A DNA stretch of 64,000 bases from Pedobacter namyangjuensis (lineage in GTDB: Bacteria > Bacteroidota > Bacteroidia > Sphingobacteriales > Sphingobacteriaceae), in contig NZ_QMHQ01000001.1 of NCBI RefSeq assembly GCF_003313325.1, positions 1,426,001-1,490,000 of the forward strand, written 5' to 3'. The notes under the pieces were generated by a model that was not told the origin of the DNA, ran no database searches, and worked only from the letters and a program-made list of their open reading frames with translations. Position 1 is the stretch's first letter, and each line of letters starts with the position of its first letter. Both the position numbers and the translations under genes were made by a program. Shown here in pieces: positions 1-8,267 of the stretch.

Positions 1-1660
1 CACCTTGTTTGCTTCTATCGTTGCTTATATTTATAGCAGGATAATCCATCACAGAACCTTGCAAACCAATTTTACGCGTGATTTTAGTGTCATTCATTTC
101 TTTCGGACTTAACATTTGACTAGCCTTCATATTGTGGTTTAGGCCAAGTGTATGTCCCATTTCGTGCATAATTAAATAATACAAGAACTGTTTGTGCATT
201 TCTTTAACTGAAGCTGCTCTTTCTTTTTCGGGAGCATCTGCATCTAAAGCTTCAATTGCTGTAAGTCCGGCTTGATATTGCATGCTTAACTCTTGCGCTA
301 ACATACAAGTAGCGGCGTGGTTTTTACTATGGTTGTGCATTTGTGGTGTAGTTGCTACTATTGGGTTTTCCCAAGGAAGAGCCAAGCTAGTTGCATTACC
401 ACCATTGTAAAGCTCGTCTAAAACTGCAACCCCCGCACCAGATTTCCATTCAACTGTAATGTCGGCGCCAAGAATCTGACCTGTTAAAGGATTGAAGAAA
501 CTTGGACCGATTGCGCCGTAAGATGGATATGCTGAAGACACCCATCTAATTACATTATAAGATACATCTGCCGGATCCCATTTTGCATCATCAGGCATCT
601 GTTTCATAACAACAGCATTTTTAAAACCAGCTTTTTCAAAAGCTTCATTCCATTTCTCTCCAGATTCTTTTATGATACTGCGGTATTCTAGCGGAGTTGT
701 ATTCTCGATCCAAAAAGTAATTGGCTCTACTGGTTCGCTAAGTTTTGCAGATGGGTTTTTCTTTTCGAGGTTCCAACGACTTATAAAATCTTTATACGGA
801 GTGGCCGAGGTTGAGGTAAGGTCATCTACTTCGGCACCGAAATATCCTACTCTCGGATCATCTCTACGTGCACGGAAATTATTTGTAGGTACTTCTAAAA
901 ACGAGTGCTGTATTTTAACTCTTACGTAGCGTGCGTCTGTAATATCTTTTCCGCCACCATTCATTGGCATTGGGTTATCATAGGCTAAGTTAACAACAAC
1001 ATCGGTGTTTTTTGGAAATGATCTTACCGTCTCATATCTAGATTTGCCAGCATTAAGACTTCCTAAAACAAACATTGCTCCTGGTGGCATTCCCGGCGGA
1101 GTTGCAGGTTTAACGGGGTCTAACTTGTCGCTTAGAAAAAGACCATCTACATTAATAAGATAGCCGTCTTTATCTTCTACAGTAAATTTTTCGCTAAATA
1201 CTACCGCATCAGATACGTCTACATTGGCCGATTTGCTAACAGCATTATTTTTATCATAATAGAAATTTGTGTTCTTCTCTAAAAACTCTATTTTATCGTC
1301 AACTTTCTTTATGTGAAAAAGCATGGTAGACCTAATCATGTTCTGGTTAAGAAACAAAGTTGTTGGCCCACCCATAGAAAAGCTTTGGTAAATATAGTCT
1401 TTGCCAAGTTGGTTCTTACTTATGTACATCTGTAAGCTGCCTGTTGTGGTATCTCGATATAGCTTAAATAAACCATCGATTTGCTTACTAGCCTTAATCT
1501 TATCGGCTAAGGTAGTTTTAGCAGGCGTTGCTTTTTTAATAGAATCGATTACTGCTTTTTTAACAGAATCAACTACAGAAACCGGCTTTTTCTTTTCTTG
1601 AGCCAGTGCTCCCGTTGCTAACACTAGCGAAAGGGAGAATAGAACGAGTCGTTTGGTCAT
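1..1660 (-). CDS. Zinc-dependent metalloprotease, 3' end cut by window edge
   Basis: A secreted zinc protease, reading from an ATG at 1660 to the left edge without a stop, so only about 553 N-terminal residues are visible. The first 21 residues form a signal peptide ending LATGALAQ. Near residues 495-510 lies HEMGHTLGLNHN, which fits the extended HExxHxxGxxH zinc motif of metzincins. The overall wording matches the large Bacteroidota family annotated zinc-dependent metalloprotease with DUF5117/DUF5118 regions, usually about 800 residues. It is probably periplasmic or outer-membrane associated; substrates are unknown. It lies 81 nt downstream of the small membrane-protein gene on the same strand. 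No Shine-Dalgarno sequence precedes the start. Confidence 0.88.
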   Translation of the reverse strand, partial: MTKRLVLFSLSLVLATGALAQEKKKPVSVVDSVKKAVIDSIKKATPAKTTLADKIKASKQIDGLFKLYRDTTTGSLQMYISKNQLGKDYIYQSFSMGGPTTLFLNQNMIRSTMLFHIKKVDDKIEFLEKNTNFYYDKNNAVSKSANVDVSDAVVFSEKFTVEDKDGYLINVDGLFLSDKLDPVKPATPPGMPPGAMFVLGSLNAGKSRYETVRSFPKNTDVVVNLAYDNPMPMNGGGKDITDARYVRVKIQHSFLEVPTNNFRARRDDPRVGYFGAEVDDLTSTSATPYKDFISRWNLEKKNPSAKLSEPVEPITFWIENTTPLEYRSIIKESGEKWNEAFEKAGFKNAVVMKQMPDDAKWDPADVSYNVIRWVSSAYPSYGAIGPSFFNPLTGQILGADITVEWKSGAGVAVLDELYNGGNATSLALPWENPIVATTPQMHNHSKNHAATCMLAQELSMQYQAGLTAIEALDADAPEKERAASVKEMHKQFLYYLIMHEMGHTLGLNHNMKASQMLSPKEMNDTKITRKIGLQGSVMDYPAINISNDRSKQG

Positions 1661-1741
1661 GATTGATTAAATTTTACTAAAAATAGAAAAATTTAATCAT
1701 AACTAGTTGCGAATAAAACTATTGAAAATCTAACAGTTATT

Positions 1742-2128
1742 TTATGGCATTGGTTCCTTCATCATAACGATGCTATCTACCACGTAAACGCTAAAGCCAC
1801 GCCAAGGTAACGTGTTTTTGTATTCTTTATAATGCAATTCGAAGGTCTTTCCGCTGTTAGCCATCATTTTTTGTGCAACTGCCTCATTAGAAACCGAAAA
1901 TTCAAATTCATTTGATTGTAATGTCCCAGTTTGTCTTGATCTTACCCCAGTTTGAATAAGCTTGCCCTCATACGTTTTAAAAAGGTATCCTTTTTTAACG
2001 ATGTAATTTAGTTCGCCGGCTTTAACGCCCTCCCCAAAAACAAAATAGTAACGGTAATAAACGAATATGCCAACTATAATAAATAATATGATCGCAATAA
2101 TTGTGGTAACTTTTTTTCCAGTTGTCAT
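1742..2128 (-). CDS. Small membrane-anchored protein of unknown function
   Basis: 128 residues. A hydrophobic segment at about residues 8-25 follows a short basic start, so it is a signal anchor or single membrane helix with the remaining roughly 100 residues outside. I recall similar short proteins as a conserved Bacteroidota hypothetical family, but I cannot assign a function. It sits upstream of the zinc protease on the same strand and is divergent from rpsU. The C-terminal part is mixed polar and aromatic with no catalytic motif I recognise. Confidence 0.75.
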   Translation of the reverse strand: MTTGKKVTTIIAIILFIIVGIFVYYRYYFVFGEGVKAGELNYIVKKGYLFKTYEGKLIQTGVRSRQTGTLQSNEFEFSVSNEAVAQKMMANSGKTFELHYKEYKNTLPWRGFSVYVVDSIVMMKEPMP

Positions 2129-2265
2129 AGTATGTTTTTAAGGTATTTAAATGTAGGGAAAGAAAATTTAATTCCGAAAATAAATAGTTTTAACTAAACT
2201 GAAATTGCGTGTATAATGTTTGAATAGCTGATTTTAAATATGAGAAAAAAATATTTTGTTAAAGC

Positions 2266-2296
2266 TTTCTAATTATCAATTAATTATCTACATTTG
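2266..2296 (+). promoter_or_regulatory. Candidate rpsU promoter
   Basis: TTTC at 2266-2269, 19 bp, then TACATTTG at 2289-2296. This fits the Bacteroidetes primary-sigma consensus (TTTG, about 19 bp, TAnnTTTG) with one mismatch in the -33 box. Transcription would start near 2303, giving an rpsU leader of about 47 nt. Confidence 0.6.
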
Positions 2297-2328
2297 CAAC
2301 CCCGAATACTAGGGAATTAAAAAACATT

Positions 2329-2338
2329 GAGAGGAGGT
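2329..2338 (+). promoter_or_regulatory. Extended Shine-Dalgarno sequence of rpsU
   Basis: GAGAGGAGGT ends 11 nt before the rpsU ATG. AGGAGGT (2332-2338) is fully complementary to the usual 16S 3' tail. Such a site is exceptional here: almost no other gene in the window has one. Confidence 0.85.
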
Positions 2339-2349
2339 ATTTCTACGTT

Positions 2350-2544
2350 ATGATTATAATTAACATTAAAGACGGCGAATCATTAGATAAAGCGTTAAAA
2401 CGTTTCAAGAAAAAGTTTGAAAAAACTGGTGTATTGAGAGAACTACGTAGTCGTCAGGCATACGAGAAAAAATCTGTTGCTCGTCGTACAGAAATTAAAC
2501 ACGCTGTATACATTCAGAACATGCACCAAGAAGGAACGCTTTAG
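2350..2544 (+). CDS. rpsU: 30S ribosomal protein bS21
   Basis: 64 residues, normal length for bS21, lysine/arginine rich. It belongs to the 30S platform beside the 3' end of 16S rRNA. In Flavobacterium johnsoniae bS21, with bS18 and bS6, holds the anti-Shine-Dalgarno sequence away from mRNA. I recall Tyr54 of bS21 as one contact, and a Tyr is at position 54 here. The gene has its own candidate promoter, a strong SD and its own terminator, so it is a one-gene unit. The SD suggests autoregulation: ribosomes lacking bS21 have a free anti-SD and would translate this mRNA best. That regulatory reading is inference. Confidence 0.97.
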   Translation: MIIINIKDGESLDKALKRFKKKFEKTGVLRELRSRQAYEKKSVARRTEIKHAVYIQNMHQEGTL

Positions 2545-2566
2545 TTCTAATTGGCTAACATATAAA

Positions 2567-2601
2567 AACGTCTCGATCTTTTGGTCGGGACGTTTTTTTT
2601 T
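2567..2601 (+). terminator. rpsU terminator
   Basis: Ten-bp stem (2567-2576 with 2585-2594, one G-T pair), 8-nt loop, then a run of T to 2601. It separates rpsU from xerC. Confidence 0.9.
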
Positions 2602-2661
2602 GAAAAAAATATTTGCTCGTATTATTTTTTGTATATTCACTTAACGTGATACACCTTGTCT

Positions 2662-3546
2662 ATGTCAATAAATAGTTTCTTAATTTTTCTTCAGCACGAA
2701 AAACGATACTCTAATCATACTGTGGTTTCTTACGAGCAAGATTTGCAAAGGTTCGAAGTATTTTTGAATGAAAATTTTGAATTAGGTTTGTTAGATGCTA
2801 AGGCTGTGCATGTACGGAGCTTCCTGGCTTCGTTAATTGAAGAAAATCTTTCGGAAAGTACTGTGGGCAGGAAAATATCCGCCTTGCGTAGTTTTTATAA
2901 ACATGCCATCACAACAGAACTAAGGGCAGATAGTCCAATGGCACTTATCAAATCTCCCAAAATTCCTAAAAAACTCCCTGTATTTGTAGAAGATGCAAAA
3001 ATGGATTTCCTGTTAGATAACGATGATTATTTCTCGTTAGATTTTTCTGGTAGAAGAGATAAATTAATTATAGAAATTTTATTTGGAACGGGTGTACGTT
3101 TAGCAGAGCTGATGGGCTTGAAAGAAAACGATATCGATTTTTATCAGGGAACGATTAAGGTTTTGGGCAAGCGCAACAAAGAACGTATTATACCACTGCA
3201 TGCCGAACTTGTTACGCAAATAAAAAATTACATAAATTTAAAATTATCGCAGGATTTTGATAACAAAAACGCTACCTTAATCGTTACCAATACAGGAACT
3301 CCTGCTTATAGTAAACTAATTTATAGGGTTGTAAATAGCTATTTAACGCATGTTTCTACCCAAAGCAAAAAAAGTCCGCACGTTTTACGGCATTCTTTTG
3401 CTACCAGTTTGCTCAATAGGGGAGCCGATTTAAATGCAATTAAAGAACTATTGGGTCATGCTAGTTTAGCTGCCACGCAGGTTTATACGCATAATTCAAT
3501 AGAACGTCTAAAATCTATATATAAACAAGCCCATCCAAAGGCATAA
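2662..3546 (+). CDS. xerC: Tyrosine recombinase XerC-like
   Basis: 294 residues from the ATG at 2662; a TTG two codons upstream is possible but less likely. An N-terminal SAM-like core-binding domain (about 1-90) precedes the catalytic domain (about 105-290). All expected catalytic residues are visible: Arg146, Lys170, His240-x-x-Arg243, His266 and nucleophile Tyr275. Length and wording fit the housekeeping recombinase that resolves chromosome dimers at dif, not a phage integrase. The rpsU-xerC-hpf order ahead of the tRNA-tuf block looks like a core Bacteroidota arrangement. hpf follows after 13 nt and is probably co-transcribed. Confidence 0.95.
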   Translation: MSINSFLIFLQHEKRYSNHTVVSYEQDLQRFEVFLNENFELGLLDAKAVHVRSFLASLIEENLSESTVGRKISALRSFYKHAITTELRADSPMALIKSPKIPKKLPVFVEDAKMDFLLDNDDYFSLDFSGRRDKLIIEILFGTGVRLAELMGLKENDIDFYQGTIKVLGKRNKERIIPLHAELVTQIKNYINLKLSQDFDNKNATLIVTNTGTPAYSKLIYRVVNSYLTHVSTQSKKSPHVLRHSFATSLLNRGADLNAIKELLGHASLAATQVYTHNSIERLKSIYKQAHPKA

Positions 3547-3548
3547 AA

Positions 3549-3555
3549 AAGGAGG
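3549..3555 (+). promoter_or_regulatory. Shine-Dalgarno sequence of hpf
   Basis: AAGGAGG lies in the 13-nt gap between the xerC stop and the hpf ATG, 4 nt before the start. With rpsU this is one of only two clear SDs seen in the window. Confidence 0.8.
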
Positions 3556-3559
3556 AAAA

Positions 3560-3907
3560 ATGAAAATTAGAGTACAGTCAATCCATTTCAATGCAGACAA
3601 AAAGTTATTAGATTTCATTCAGAAGAAAGTAGATAAGTTAGATCAGTTTTTTGATCAGATAATAGGTGGGGAGGTTTACTTGAAGTTAGAGAATGTAGAA
3701 GACGAAGAGAATAAAATATCTGAAATAAAGTTAATGGTTCCGGGCATGACATTGTTTGCAAAAGAGCAATGTAAATCTTTTGAAGAGGCCACGGATTTAG
3801 CAATTGAGTCTTTAAGGAAGCAAATTACAAAACACAAAGATAAAACACGTGCAAAATTAAGCGAACACAAGGCAATTTTAAATGCAGATGAAGTAGCTGA
3901 TTATTAA
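3560..3907 (+). CDS. hpf: Ribosome hibernation promoting factor, short form
   Basis: 115 residues, matching the single-domain HPF/YfiA (RaiA) fold and lacking the C-terminal dimerisation domain of long HPF. The family binds the 30S A/P-site region and inactivates ribosomes in stationary phase or stress. The start MKIRVQSIHF and the basic C-terminal helix (KHKDKTRAK) are typical. It is 13 nt downstream of xerC, with a strong SD in the gap, and is followed by its own terminator. The SD suggests its translation responds to whether the anti-SD is accessible; this is inference. Confidence 0.93.
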   Translation: MKIRVQSIHFNADKKLLDFIQKKVDKLDQFFDQIIGGEVYLKLENVEDEENKISEIKLMVPGMTLFAKEQCKSFEEATDLAIESLRKQITKHKDKTRAKLSEHKAILNADEVADY

Positions 3908-3930
3908 GCTAGTAATTACGTAATTATTTT

Positions 3931-3970
3931 AAAAAGTTTGGCAAAAATTAAATTGCCAAACTTTTTTTTT
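3931..3970 (+). terminator. hpf terminator
   Basis: Perfect 11-bp stem (3934-3944 with 3953-3963), 8-nt A/T loop, T-run to 3970, with A-run on the other side. Confidence 0.92.
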
Positions 3971-3979
3971 AAAATATAT

Positions 3980-4009
3980 TTTGCACAAAGATTTATTTGT
4001 GTAGATTTG
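3980..4009 (+). promoter_or_regulatory. Consensus promoter for the tRNA-tuf operon
   Basis: TTTG at 3980-3983, 18 bp, TAGATTTG at 4002-4009: a full match to the Bacteroidetes -33/-7 consensus, just after the hpf terminator. A second -7 match, TATATTTG at 4107-4114, has only a weak -33 partner and lies 26 nt before the first tRNA. Confidence 0.75.
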
Positions 4010-4139
4010 CATTCCATTTCGGAAAGGGCGTTAGTTCTTAAGAAAAGGAAAGTTCTGTGAAAAGAGAAAAAAGTTAAATTAAATTATATAAAAGCACAAT
4101 TTTTTATATATTTGCGCCACATTTAACAAAACATAAAAA

Positions 4140-4212
<73 letters not shown>

Positions 4213-4250
4213 CTTTTTATTTTATGGCTACTAAGTTTTAGAATAAAAGC

Positions 4251-4333
4251 GGGGAGATTCCAGAGCGGCCAAATGGGACAGACTGTAACTCTGTTATCGC
4301 AAGATTTCGAAGGTTCGAATCCTTCTCTCCCCA
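4251..4333 (+). tRNA. tRNA-Tyr(GUA)
   Basis: 83 nt class II tRNA with a long variable arm. Acceptor GGGGAGA/TCTCCCC, discriminator A, anticodon loop CTGTAAC (anticodon GTA), T loop TTCGAAT. Confidence 0.97.
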
Positions 4334-4414
4334 CAAATGATTTTAGATTTTAAATGCAGGTTTTAGGTTGAAGTTTAAGCTAAACTCGTAAGTTTAAAAG
4401 TGGCAAATCAAAAA

Positions 4415-4487
4415 GCGGAAGTAGCTCAGTTGGTAGAGCGATAGCCTTCCAAGCTATAGGTCGCGAGTTCGAACCTCGTCTTCCGCT
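4415..4487 (+). tRNA. tRNA-Gly(UCC)
   Basis: 73 nt. Acceptor GCGGAAG/CTTCCGC, discriminator T, anticodon stem ATAGC/GCTAT with loop CTTCCAA (anticodon TCC). The spacer to the next tRNA holds a 10-bp imperfect stem (4495-4504 with 4542-4551), possibly a processing signal. Confidence 0.97.
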
Positions 4488-4562
4488 CTTGGAAGTTCAT
4501 TAGTAATTTGGTTCGCTTAGAAAGCCCAAAAGAACAGATGAACTAATGAGCTAAATGAATAA

Positions 4563-4634
<72 letters not shown>

Positions 4635-4756
4635 CAAAAAGAAAACAAACTTTGTTAAATCTGTTTTAAACAGAAAGAGCAAGGTTTTTTGTATTGAAAA
4701 TTGTATCAAAACAATAAATAAATAAAAAAAGTTAACCTACTAATAAGTATAAAAAC

Positions 4757-5944
4757 ATGGCAAAAGAAAAGTTTGACCGCAGCAAGCCGCACTTAAACAT
4801 CGGCACAATCGGTCACGTTGACCACGGTAAAACAACCTTAACAGCAGCAATTACAAAATGTTTAGCTGATGCTGGTTTATCTGAGGCACGTTCATTCGAA
4901 TCAATTGACTCTGCTCCAGAGGAAAAAGAAAGAGGTATCACAATTAACACGGCTCACGTTGAGTATTCAACAGCTAACCGTCACTATGCACACGTTGACT
5001 GTCCAGGTCACGCGGATTACGTGAAAAACATGGTTACTGGTGCGGCTCAAATGGACGGTGCAATCATTGTTGTTGCTGCTACAGATGGTCCAATGCCACA
5101 AACTCGTGAGCACATTCTATTGGCTCGTCAGGTAGGTGTACCTTCATTAGTTGTATTCATGAACAAAGTGGATATGGTTGATGATCCAGAATTATTAGAA
5201 TTAGTTGAAATGGAAGTTCGTGAATTATTATCTTTCTACGAATTCCCAGGTGATGATATTCCTGTAATCCAAGGTTCTGCATTAGGTGGATTAAACGGCG
5301 ATCCGAAATGGGTTGGTAAAATCATGGAATTAATGGAAGCTGTAGATAACTACATTCCAATCCCTCCACGTTTAACTGATCTTCCATTCTTAATGCCTGT
5401 TGAAGATGTATTCTCGATCACTGGTCGTGGTACTGTAGCAACTGGTCGTATCGAGCGTGGTCAAATCAACTCTGGAGATCCAGTTGAGATCCTAGGTATG
5501 GGTGCTGAGAACTTAAAATCTACAGTAACTGGTGTTGAGATGTTCCGTAAGATCCTTGATTATGGTGAAGCTGGTGATAACGTAGGTTTATTGTTACGTG
5601 GTATTGAGAAAACTGATATCCGTCGTGGTATGGTAATCTGTAAACCAGGTTCGGTAACTCCTCACACAGATTTCAAAGCTGAGATCTATGTATTATCAAA
5701 AGCAGAAGGTGGACGTCACACTCCATTCTTTAACAAATACCGTCCTCAATTCTATTTCCGTACTACAGACGTAACTGGTGAAATTTCACTAGCTGAAGGT
5801 ACTGAGATGGTAATGCCAGGTGATAACGTTACAATTTCTGTGAAATTGATCAACGCAATCGCAATGGAAAAAGGTCTACGTTTCGCTATCCGTGAAGGTG
5901 GTAGAACAGTAGGTGCTGGTCAGGTAACTGAAATCGTAGCTTAA
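4757..5944 (+). CDS. tuf: Elongation factor Tu
   Basis: 395 residues, full length. The GTPase P-loop GHVDHGKT is at residues 19-26, followed by the DCPGH switch II and NKVD guanine-specificity motifs, then beta-barrel domains 2 and 3. It delivers aminoacyl-tRNA to the ribosome as a GTP complex. The four tRNA genes directly upstream suggest co-transcription, because I found no clear promoter between 4634 and 4757. Codon use is strongly biased, as expected for a very highly expressed gene. No SD precedes the ATG. A perfect terminator follows. Confidence 0.99.
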   Translation: MAKEKFDRSKPHLNIGTIGHVDHGKTTLTAAITKCLADAGLSEARSFESIDSAPEEKERGITINTAHVEYSTANRHYAHVDCPGHADYVKNMVTGAAQMDGAIIVVAATDGPMPQTREHILLARQVGVPSLVVFMNKVDMVDDPELLELVEMEVRELLSFYEFPGDDIPVIQGSALGGLNGDPKWVGKIMELMEAVDNYIPIPPRLTDLPFLMPVEDVFSITGRGTVATGRIERGQINSGDPVEILGMGAENLKSTVTGVEMFRKILDYGEAGDNVGLLLRGIEKTDIRRGMVICKPGSVTPHTDFKAEIYVLSKAEGGRHTPFFNKYRPQFYFRTTDVTGEISLAEGTEMVMPGDNVTISVKLINAIAMEKGLRFAIREGGRTVGAGQVTEIVA

Positions 5945-5962
5945 TTTTAAGCTTCAAATATT

Positions 5963-5992
5963 AAAAGAGCTAGTTTAGGCTAGCTCTTTTTT
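5963..5992 (+). terminator. tuf terminator
   Basis: Perfect 11-bp stem (5963-5973 with 5980-5990), 6-nt loop, ending in a T-run to 5992, only 4 nt before tRNA-Trp. With no obvious promoter between, trnW-secE-nusG probably relies on partial readthrough. Confidence 0.88.
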
Positions 5993-5996
5993 ATAC

Positions 5997-6067
5997 ACGG
6001 GAATAGTTCAATGGTAGAATAGAGGTCTCCAAAACCTTTGATCAGGGTTCGAATCCTTGTTCCCGTG
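5997..6067 (+). tRNA. tRNA-Trp(CCA)
   Basis: 71 nt. Acceptor ACGGGAA/TTCCCGT with discriminator G as usual for Trp, anticodon loop CTCCAAA (anticodon CCA), T stem CAGGG/CCTTG with loop TTCGAAT. Placed directly before secE. Confidence 0.95.
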
Positions 6068-6158
6068 CTTAAACTCTAATGATAGGATGACTGGATGTTT
6101 AAATGGGTGATTAAACTCGTTCATCATTCATGATTTAACCATTCAAATTTTTATAAAT

Positions 6159-6353
6159 ATGGCTAGCGTAGTTCAATTTATTAAGGAATCATACGAAGAA
6201 ATGACTCAGAAGGTTACTTGGCCTACTTGGGGCGAGTTACAGAACTCTGCAATATTGGTTTTAGTAGCATCTGCAATTATTTCTTTAGTGGTGTTGGGAA
6301 TGGATAAAGGCTCTAACTATATCCTTGATACTTTTTACAAATCTATTAACTAG
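6159..6353 (+). CDS. secE: Preprotein translocase subunit SecE
   Basis: 64 residues, the short single-helix form. A cytoplasmic amphipathic segment with the conserved TWPTWGEL motif precedes one membrane helix at about 28-50. SecE clamps SecY in the SecYEG protein-export channel. It sits in its classical place directly before nusG (9 nt gap). The 90-nt gap from tRNA-Trp holds a degenerate partial hairpin made of ATGATT/GGATG-like words. Confidence 0.96.
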   Translation: MASVVQFIKESYEEMTQKVTWPTWGELQNSAILVLVASAIISLVVLGMDKGSNYILDTFYKSIN

Positions 6354-6362
6354 TATACTATA

Positions 6363-6902
6363 ATGAGCGAATTAAAGTGGTATGTTGTTAGAGCTGTAAG
6401 CGGTAAAGAGAAAAAAGTAAAACAGTATATTGATGCAGAAATTAGCCGTTTAGGTTTTTCGCATTTGGTACCTCAGGTTTTAATACCGATGGAAAAATAT
6501 TACCAAATGAAAGACGGAAAGAAAATTGCTAAAGAGCGTAACTATTACCCTGGTTATGTGTTAATCGAGGCAACTTTAGACGGCGAGTTAGAGCATATTA
6601 TTAAAGGTATAAACAGTGTAATTGGTTTCTTAGGTGATAAAGCTGGAAATCCAATACCGATGCGCCAAGCAGAGGTTAACCGTATCTTGGGCAAGGTTGA
6701 CGAGATGAGCCAACAAGCAGAAACAATGAACATTGCTTACTATGTTGGCGAAAACATCAAAGTTATGGACGGTCCATTTAATGGTTTTACCGGCGTAATT
6801 GAAGAGGTTAACGAAGAAAAGAAAAAGCTTAAAGTTATGGTTAAGATTTTCGGTAGAAAAACACCACTTGAGCTTAACTACATGCAAGTAGAAAAAGAAT
6901 AG
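6363..6902 (+). CDS. nusG: Transcription elongation/antitermination factor NusG
   Basis: 179 residues: NGN domain (about 1-115, starting KWYVVRAVSGKEKKV) and a C-terminal KOW domain (GENIKVMDGPFNGFTGVI at about 127-144). NusG binds the RNA polymerase clamp and can link it to Rho or to ribosomal protein S10. It follows secE closely and is ended by a hairpin that also carries a promoter-like sequence. Confidence 0.98.
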   Translation: MSELKWYVVRAVSGKEKKVKQYIDAEISRLGFSHLVPQVLIPMEKYYQMKDGKKIAKERNYYPGYVLIEATLDGELEHIIKGINSVIGFLGDKAGNPIPMRQAEVNRILGKVDEMSQQAETMNIAYYVGENIKVMDGPFNGFTGVIEEVNEEKKKLKVMVKIFGRKTPLELNYMQVEKE

Positions 6903-6922
6903 AATTTATTTTACAAAATATA

Positions 6923-6953
6923 TTTGAGGACTGCAAGATTATTCATATCTTTG
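6923..6953 (+). promoter_or_regulatory. Promoter for rplKAJL embedded in the nusG terminator
   Basis: TTTG at 6923-6926, exactly 19 bp, TATCTTTG at 6946-6953. The -7 box lies in the 3' arm of the nusG terminator hairpin and the 5' arm fills the spacer. Start would be near 6960, giving a leader of about 140 nt for rplK. Confidence 0.72.
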
Positions 6954-6964
6954 CAGTCCTTTTG
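6927..6964 (+). terminator. nusG terminator
   Basis: Arms 6927-6939 and 6947-6960 pair over 9 bp (AGGACTGCA/TGCAGTCCT) plus 4 bp beyond a one-base bulge, followed by TTTT. Moderate strength. Confidence 0.78.
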
Positions 6965-7099
6965 GTTTATGCGTATGCGTAATGTGTTAAAAGAGACCTA
7001 GTTTCAATTTATGCATTCCATTCTCCTATCTTAAAGGAAAACAAAATGTTACATGCTTCCAATATTTAACATTGAGTATTACAATTAACAAATCAGAAA

Positions 7100-7543
7100 A
7101 TGGCAAAAGAAGTCGGTGCACTTGTTAAGTTACAGATCAAAGGCGGAGCTGCAAACCCATCACCACCAGTAGGACCTGCATTAGGTGCTAAAGGTGTTAA
7201 CATCATGGAGTTTTGTAAACAATTCAATGCTCGTACCCAAGATAAGCCAGGTAAAGTATTACCAGTTGTGATTACTGTATATGTGGACAAGTCTTTCGAA
7301 TTCATCATCAAAACCCCTCCGGTTGCTATCCAATTATTGGAAGCTACTAAATTGCAGAGTGGTTCTGCTGAGCCCAACCGTAAGAAAGTTGGTTCGGTGA
7401 CTTGGGATCAAGTTAAGTCAATTGCTGAAGATAAGATGACTGATTTAAATGCATTCACTATCGAATCTGCTATGAAAATGGTAGCAGGTACAGCACGTAG
7501 TATGGGTATCACTGTTAGCGGTGATGCACCTTGGACAAATTAA
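7100..7543 (+). CDS. rplK: 50S ribosomal protein uL11
   Basis: 147 residues, normal length. The proline-rich N-terminal segment ([11 protein letters not shown], about 19-29) and the C-terminal rRNA-binding domain are present. uL11 forms the GTPase-associated centre with 23S rRNA and the stalk. It is first in the rplKAJL group, 23 nt upstream of rplA. No SD precedes it. Confidence 0.99.
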   Translation: MAKEVGALVKLQIKGGAANPSPPVGPALGAKGVNIMEFCKQFNARTQDKPGKVLPVVITVYVDKSFEFIIKTPPVAIQLLEATKLQSGSAEPNRKKVGSVTWDQVKSIAEDKMTDLNAFTIESAMKMVAGTARSMGITVSGDAPWTN

Positions 7544-7566
7544 TTAACAAAAAACAGTTTACAACA

Positions 7567-8265
7567 GTGGCGAAATTAACAAAAAATCAAAAACTGGCAC
7601 ACGCTAAACTAGAATTCGGCAAATCGTATTCTTTAAAGGATGCGGCTGCTTTGGTAAAAGAGATTACTACAACTAAATTTGATGCATCGGTTGATATCGA
7701 TGTAAGTTTAGGCGTAGATCCACGTAAAGCCAATCAAATGGTACGTGGTATAGCTACTTTACCTCACGGAACAGGTAAAACTGTACGTGTTTTAGTTCTT
7801 TGTACTCCTGATAAGGAAGAAGAGGCTAAAGCAGCAGGAGCTGACTTTGTAGGTTTAGACGAGTATGTGTCTAAGATTGAAGGTGGTTGGACAGATGTTG
7901 ACATTATTATCACTACTCCTGCTTGTATGGCAAAAGTAGGTAAACTGGGCCGCGTTTTAGGTCCACGTAACCTTATGCCAAACCCAAAATCAGGTACAGT
8001 AACTAACGAAGTTGGTAAAGCTGTAACTGACGTAAAAGGCGGAAAGATTGATTTTAAAGTTGACAAAACTGGTATCATCCATGCTTCAATAGGAAAAGTA
8101 TCATTCTCAGCAGAGAAAATATATGAAAACGCGTTGGAAGTACTTCAAACGATTTCAAAATTAAAACCTTCTGCTGCAAAAGGAACTTATTTTAAAAGCA
8201 TTCACGTGTCTTCTACTATGAGTCCTGGAATTGCAATCGAAACTAAATCAGTAGCGGGGATCTAA
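7567..8265 (+). CDS. rplA: 50S ribosomal protein uL1
   Basis: 232 residues from a GTG at 7567, giving [15 protein letters not shown], which fits the family N-terminus. An ATG 36 nt upstream in the same frame would overlap rplK and add 12 unrelated residues, so I reject it. The family motif [19 protein letters not shown] is present. uL1 forms the mobile L1 stalk and in many bacteria represses its own operon; a repressor site was not identified here. rplJ starts 2 nt after the stop. Confidence 0.97.
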   Translation: MAKLTKNQKLAHAKLEFGKSYSLKDAAALVKEITTTKFDASVDIDVSLGVDPRKANQMVRGIATLPHGTGKTVRVLVLCTPDKEEEAKAAGADFVGLDEYVSKIEGGWTDVDIIITTPACMAKVGKLGRVLGPRNLMPNPKSGTVTNEVGKAVTDVKGGKIDFKVDKTGIIHASIGKVSFSAEKIYENALEVLQTISKLKPSAAKGTYFKSIHVSSTMSPGIAIETKSVAGI

Positions 8266-8267
8266 TT

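Noticed and set aside
2662-3546. Phage or genomic-island integrase
   Set aside because: Sequence and core neighbourhood fit the housekeeping XerC; no island genes or att-like direct repeats of the nearby tRNAs were seen.
7046-7069. Seven-codon frame (MLHASNI) in the rplK leader after AAAGGA
   Set aside because: Very short and without supporting conservation; could be a leader peptide but cannot be supported from sequence alone.
7531-7566. ATG start of rplA upstream of GTG 7567
   Set aside because: It overlaps the end of rplK and adds 12 residues that do not fit the uL1 N-terminus.
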